Source: Chloroflexota bacterium
Lineage (GTDB): Bacteria > Chloroflexota > Dormibacteria > Dormibacterales > Dormibacteraceae
Reading direction: 5' to 3'
Length of the DNA stretch: 32,746 nucleotides
Assembly (NCBI GenBank): GCA_005880695.1
Contig: VBGR01000053.1
Coordinates: forward strand, 1-32,746
Shown: positions 30,336 through 32,746 of the stretch, piece after piece
Numbering within the stretch: position 1 is the stretch's first letter
How the letters are laid out: each line of letters starts with the position of its first letter
Notes under the pieces: model-generated
Database searches by the model: none
What the model was told of the DNA's origin: nothing
What the model saw: the letters and a program-made list of their open reading frames with translations, nothing else
Translations under genes and position numbers: made by a program

Positions 30336-31112
30336 CTAGGCGGATTCCTGCTGGAGGCTCTGGCGGAGGTGCTCGAGCGCCGCCCGCTGCAGCCGGGAGA
30401 CGTGCATCTGGGAGATGCCCAGGCGCTTGGCGATCTCCGACTGCGACATCTCGTCGTAGAACCGCATGGCCATGATCCGCTGCTCGCGCGGGGTCAGGTG
30501 CTTCATCGCGCGGCGGAGGACGTCGCGCATCTCGACCCGGTCCAGGTTCGCGTCCTCGCCACCGATCGACTCGGCCAGCTGGCGCCCCTCGCCGTCGTCG
30601 GAGCCGACCGTCTGCGAGAGGGAGACCGGCGTATGCGCCGGGCTCATCTCCATCGCCTCCAGGATCTCCTCCTCCGAAACGCCGAGCCTCTCAGCGATCT
30701 CAGCCACCTTGGGCTGCCGGCCAAGCTGGATTTTTAGCTCCTCGTTCACGCGGATCACCTGCTGGTAGAGCTCCTGCAGCCGGCGCGGAAAGCGGATCGC
30801 CCAGCCCTTGTCGCGGAAGTAGCGCTTGATCTCGCCGGTGATGGTCGGGGTGGCGAAGGTGGTGAACTCGTTCCCGAGCGAGGGGTCGAAGCGCTCGATG
30901 GCTTTGATCAGGCCCAAAAACCCGACCTGGACCACGTCGTCGAGCGGCTCGCCTCGGTTGGCGAACTTGCGCGCGAGGAAGTACACCAGACTCCGGTAAG
31001 ACTCGACGAGACGCTCGCGCAGCCGCTCTCGTTCAGCGGGGTCGGTCGTCGCCCGGTACTGGCGATGGAGGGCGCGGAGCTCCTCGCGAGCCGGGTCCGC
31101 AGGCCTACCCAA
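30336..31112 (-). CDS. SigB/SigF-family RNA polymerase sigma factor
   Basis: A 258-residue group 3 sigma factor of the SigB/SigF/SigG type. Region 2: SLVYFLARKFANRGEPLDDVVQVGFLGLIKAIERFD and EFTTFATPTITGEIKRYFRDKGW. Region 3: RFPRRLQELYQQV, PKVAEIAERLGVSEEEILEAM. Region 4: LTPREQRIMAMRFYDEMSQSEIAKRLGISQMHVSRLQRAALEHLR. Such factors control general stress or sporulation genes and are held by RsbW/SpoIIAB-type anti-sigma factors, one of which is encoded directly upstream. The start is TTG at 31110-31112, overlapping that gene's stop as TTGGGTAG. Confidence 0.92.
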   Translation of the reverse strand: MGRPADPAREELRALHRQYRATTDPAERERLRERLVESYRSLVYFLARKFANRGEPLDDVVQVGFLGLIKAIERFDPSLGNEFTTFATPTITGEIKRYFRDKGWAIRFPRRLQELYQQVIRVNEELKIQLGRQPKVAEIAERLGVSEEEILEAMEMSPAHTPVSLSQTVGSDDGEGRQLAESIGGEDANLDRVEMRDVLRRAMKHLTPREQRIMAMRFYDEMSQSEIAKRLGISQMHVSRLQRAALEHLRQSLQQESA

Positions 31113-31548
31113 TCAAGTACTTGACGAGACGGAACCGGACGCGGGTGCTGGAGACGCTCGGGTGAAAGTCGTCGACAAAGCAGCGGATCATGTCCTGCGC
31201 GATCCTGTCCAGGGTCGCGTCATGGACGCGCTGCTTTGCGAGCGGCAGGGGGTGCGGGCTGCGCGGCTGCACCGCCTGCACCTCGACTTCCAGCCCCTTC
31301 TCGGTGGAGAAGAACGAGAGCTTGAGCGTCGCCTCTTCGCCCCATGCCTCGCGACCCGCCTCGATGGCGCTGTCGCAGGCCTGGGCGACGGCGATGTTCA
31401 GCTCGTCGAGGTCTTCCAGGCTGAACCCCAGCATGCTGCCCAACGATGTCGCGGTCCGCTTGGCGGTCGCGATCATCTCCGGCTGGGCGGCGAGCTTGAG
31501 CTCGGCCATCGGCTTCCGTGTCACAGTTCCAGGCTTTGATATACCCAT
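31105..31548 (-). CDS. RsbW-like anti-sigma factor with degenerate ATP-binding motifs
   Basis: A 147-residue GHKL-fold protein. Residues about 50-62 read LNIAVAQACDSAIE where RsbW has A-V-[ST]-E-A-x-x-N-A; Gln and Ser replace the N-box Glu and Asn. The D-x-G-x-G box and the later Gly lid are not found. It may still bind the sigma factor but probably cannot act as a kinase in the usual way. The ATG at 31546-31548 directly follows the YtxH-like stop; an internal ATG at 31507-31509 (MAELKLAAQP) preceded by CGGAAG is an alternative start. No RsbV anti-anti-sigma gene is visible. Confidence 0.75.
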   Translation of the reverse strand: MGISKPGTVTRKPMAELKLAAQPEMIATAKRTATSLGSMLGFSLEDLDELNIAVAQACDSAIEAGREAWGEEATLKLSFFSTEKGLEVEVQAVQPRSPHPLPLAKQRVHDATLDRIAQDMIRCFVDDFHPSVSSTRVRFRLVKYLIG

Positions 31549-31866
31549 CTACGCCTCGGAGCTACCTTCCGTTTCACGCGACTCCAGTTCCTGGCGCCGC
31601 TTGCGGGCCGCCGTGATGCCATCCCGGACCGCACGGCCGACGGGGTGATCGGGGTCCTGGACCGCCGTCCGCGCCCGGTCCGCGGCGGCCCGCGCGCGCC
31701 CCGCGAAGTCGGATCCGCTCAGCTCGATGGTGCGGGAGCGCAACGTGTCGACCTGCTCTCGCCCGGGTCCCGAGGCCAGGTAGGCGCCGGCCACAAAGCC
31801 GATCAAGCCGCCGATGACGAAGCCCCAGCCGAAGCCGCCGCCGCCTCCGTTTTCCTCACTGGCCAC
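31549..31866 (-). CDS. YtxH-like membrane-anchored protein
   Basis: A 105-residue protein with a Gly-rich N-terminus, one membrane helix about residues 12-32 (GWGFVIGGLIGFVAGAYLAS), and a charged helical tail with LRSRTIELSG and repeated RARAAADRA. This matches the YtxH/gas-vesicle-associated type. YtxH family genes in Firmicutes are SigB- or SigH-controlled. The start is GTG at 31864-31866, overlapping the DUF948 gene by 11 bases. It lies directly upstream of the anti-sigma gene. Confidence 0.75.
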   Translation of the reverse strand: MASEENGGGGGFGWGFVIGGLIGFVAGAYLASGPGREQVDTLRSRTIELSGSDFAGRARAAADRARTAVQDPDHPVGRAVRDGITAARKRRQELESRETEGSSEA

Positions 31867-32221
31867 CGCTAGATCCTCCTGAATATGACCGCCAGAGGCT
31901 GGCGGCCCCCACCTTCACCCCGTACGCTGCCGCCGCGACGGCCGCGGCTGGTCCGCGAAGCTTCTCACCCAGGCGACCGCTGAAGCGAGTCGCGCCCGCC
32001 TCAGCGGCCTGCAAGCCGACGTTCACTCCGGTCGTGATCTGGTTCAGGTTGCTGATCGTATGACGCACCTCGGGGAGCGTCTCGTTGATCTCTTCGATCG
32101 TGGTCGTGAGCTCGTCGCTGGCGCGTCCGAGGCGGCCCGTCAGCCGCAGCAGCCCGACCGGCAGCGCCACCGCCAGGGCCAGCGCCAGGAGCCCGATCGC
32201 GAAATACATGAAGTTGATCAC
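31856..32221 (-). CDS. DUF948-family membrane protein
   Basis: A 121-residue protein with one N-terminal membrane helix (about residues 4-26) and a heptad-like segment DELTTTIEEINETLPEVRHTISNLNQIT characteristic of DUF948. Function unknown; such genes often sit beside ytxH. The frame is open much further upstream, but the residues there are Arg/Pro-rich shadow sequence. The GTG at 32219-32221 overlaps the upstream stop as GTGA and fixes the start; an ATG at 32207-32209 is an alternative. Confidence 0.8.
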   Translation of the reverse strand: MINFMYFAIGLLALALAVALPVGLLRLTGRLGRASDELTTTIEEINETLPEVRHTISNLNQITTGVNVGLQAAEAGATRFSGRLGEKLRGPAAAVAAAAYGVKVGAASLWRSYSGGSSGGQ

Positions 32222-32499
32222 CCTCGCTCCTTCCGCAAGTTTATGGGCAGCCTCGAAGCCAAGGGCTGCAGCGCGAGGGCGGCCACCAGCGCTGGCAGAA
32301 GGTTGGCCTCGCCGACGGCGAAAGATGGCAGGCCGAGGTATTCCCAGAGCTGGCCGAGACCGAAGCCGACGGCGGTGAGCAGGAGCACCGCGAGGTAGTT
32401 GCGGCGGCGGTAGGGCAGGAAGGCGTAGAAGAGCTGGCTCGCGATCAAGACGAAGAGGATCGAGAGGAGCGGCCAGGGTCGCAGGAGGGCCGTCAGCAA
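32218..32499 (-). CDS. Small multi-pass membrane protein, unknown function
   Basis: A 93-residue protein with three predicted membrane segments, at about residues 11-28, 35-52 and 64-82, and a positively charged C-terminus. I do not recognise a family. The start is TTG at 32497-32499, overlapping the previous stop as TTGCTGA. A CTG 6 bases upstream is possible. It precedes the DUF948 gene with a GTGA overlap. Confidence 0.65.
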   Translation of the reverse strand: MLTALLRPWPLLSILFVLIASQLFYAFLPYRRRNYLAVLLLTAVGFGLGQLWEYLGLPSFAVGEANLLPALVAALALQPLASRLPINLRKERG

Positions 32500-32687
32500 T
32501 CCCAGGATGTCGCCGTCGAGGCGAAGACCCGTCGGTTGTCCTCTCGGACGTCACGTGGGTCCCCTGCCGGGGCTTCCCGCCATCCGGTCTTGCCGGCCCG
32601 GCGTTCCACCCGGGACTCCGGGGTCCCGATGTACTTGCTGTTGGGCAACGCGCACATGGGTCCCCGCCCCGGCGGCGACAGGCTCAT
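32493..32687 (-). CDS. Possible 64-residue protein in hairpin-rich DNA
   Basis: An open frame starting at ATG 32685-32687, which overlaps the stop of the gene cut by the window edge as ATGA, and ending at a TGA overlapping the next gene's TTG. The sequence is Arg/Gly/Pro-rich with no recognisable motif. Codon third positions are GC-rich, as in the neighbours. The DNA also contains several short inverted repeats and a repeated 13-mer, so a structured RNA is an alternative. Confidence 0.35.
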   Translation of the reverse strand: MSLSPPGRGPMCALPNSKYIGTPESRVERRAGKTGWREAPAGDPRDVREDNRRVFASTATSWDC

Positions 32688-32746
32688 GGTACCCGGTTAG
32701 CTTTTGGCTTAAGCGCCAGCCCCAGCTCATCGAGCTGCTCCGGATC
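32684..32746 (-). CDS. C-terminal end of an unidentified gene, cut by the window edge
   Basis: The frame reads 20 residues (DPEQLDELGLALKPKANRVP) and stops at TGA 32684-32686, overlapping the next ATG as ATGA. The amphipathic charge pattern looks like a real protein end. Too short to name. Confidence 0.4.
   Translation of the reverse strand, partial: DPEQLDELGLALKPKANRVP

Noticed and set aside
32653-32746. Possible c-di-AMP (ydaO-type) riboswitch because CGCTTAA, GGGGACCCA and GCTAACC occur on the minus strand
   Set aside because: The elements are in the wrong order and spacing, and the GGGGTGAAT and P1-closing segments are missing.

Overview
The window is very GC-rich and densely coded. 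No stretch longer than about 100 bases lacks a gene. I saw no rRNA, tRNA, CRISPR array, insertion sequence or prophage. About 37 genes are supported, and all but two lie on the minus strand, mostly with start and stop codons overlapping. GTG and TTG starts are very common, and Shine-Dalgarno motifs are mostly not visible. The gene order resembles conserved Firmicutes/Chloroflexota neighbourhoods. The base composition, an Asp23-family protein, a SigB/SigF-type sigma factor and an FtsA-like/baseplate-J-like pair point to a high-GC, Chloroflexota- or Dormibacterota-like member of the Terrabacteria. That placement is inference, not proof.

Layout, read in the minus-strand transcription direction (right to left). 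Positions 32746-30336: the end of an unknown gene, a 64-residue open frame in hairpin-rich DNA, a small membrane protein, DUF948 and YtxH-like envelope proteins, a degenerate RsbW-like anti-sigma factor and its SigB/SigF-family sigma factor. Positions 30335-23210: alaS, an FtsA-like ATPase, a membrane protein with a baseplate-J-like exterior domain, ruvX, a DUF1292 protein and mltG. Positions 23216-17301: shikimate genes aroE, aroC, aroK, aroB and aroQ, interrupted after aroE by a reduced prepilin peptidase and a PH-domain membrane protein, then efp and an Asp23-family gene. Positions 17286-11008: nusB, xseB, a PAP2-related gene, a lipoprotein, tlyA, nadK, recN, a ketopantoate-reductase-like gene and a PIG-L deacetylase. 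Positions 10409-7103: scpA, scpB, an rluB-type pseudouridine synthase, cmk and plsC. Positions 5737-1: dinG, rsmI, tatD, a 3D-domain protein, rsmA and the first codons of another gene. The two plus-strand genes are an AAA+ ATPase (5799-7106) and a lipoprotein (10436-10996).

Most genes are housekeeping: translation (rsmA, rsmI, rluB, tlyA, efp, alaS), chromosome maintenance (recN, scpA/scpB, dinG, xseB, ruvX), cofactors and nucleotides (nadK, cmk), aromatic precursors, lipids and cell wall (plsC, mltG, the 3D protein). The least explained parts are four: (1) the FtsA-like plus baseplate-J-like pair, placed inside an otherwise conserved alaS-ruvX-DUF1292-mltG neighbourhood; (2) the anti-sigma factor that has lost its ATP-binding motifs; (3) several genes whose conserved N-termini can only be reached from a CTG codon; (4) a G-quadruplex-like run in the alaS leader. 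Minus-10-like hexamers close to some start codons suggest very short or absent leaders.
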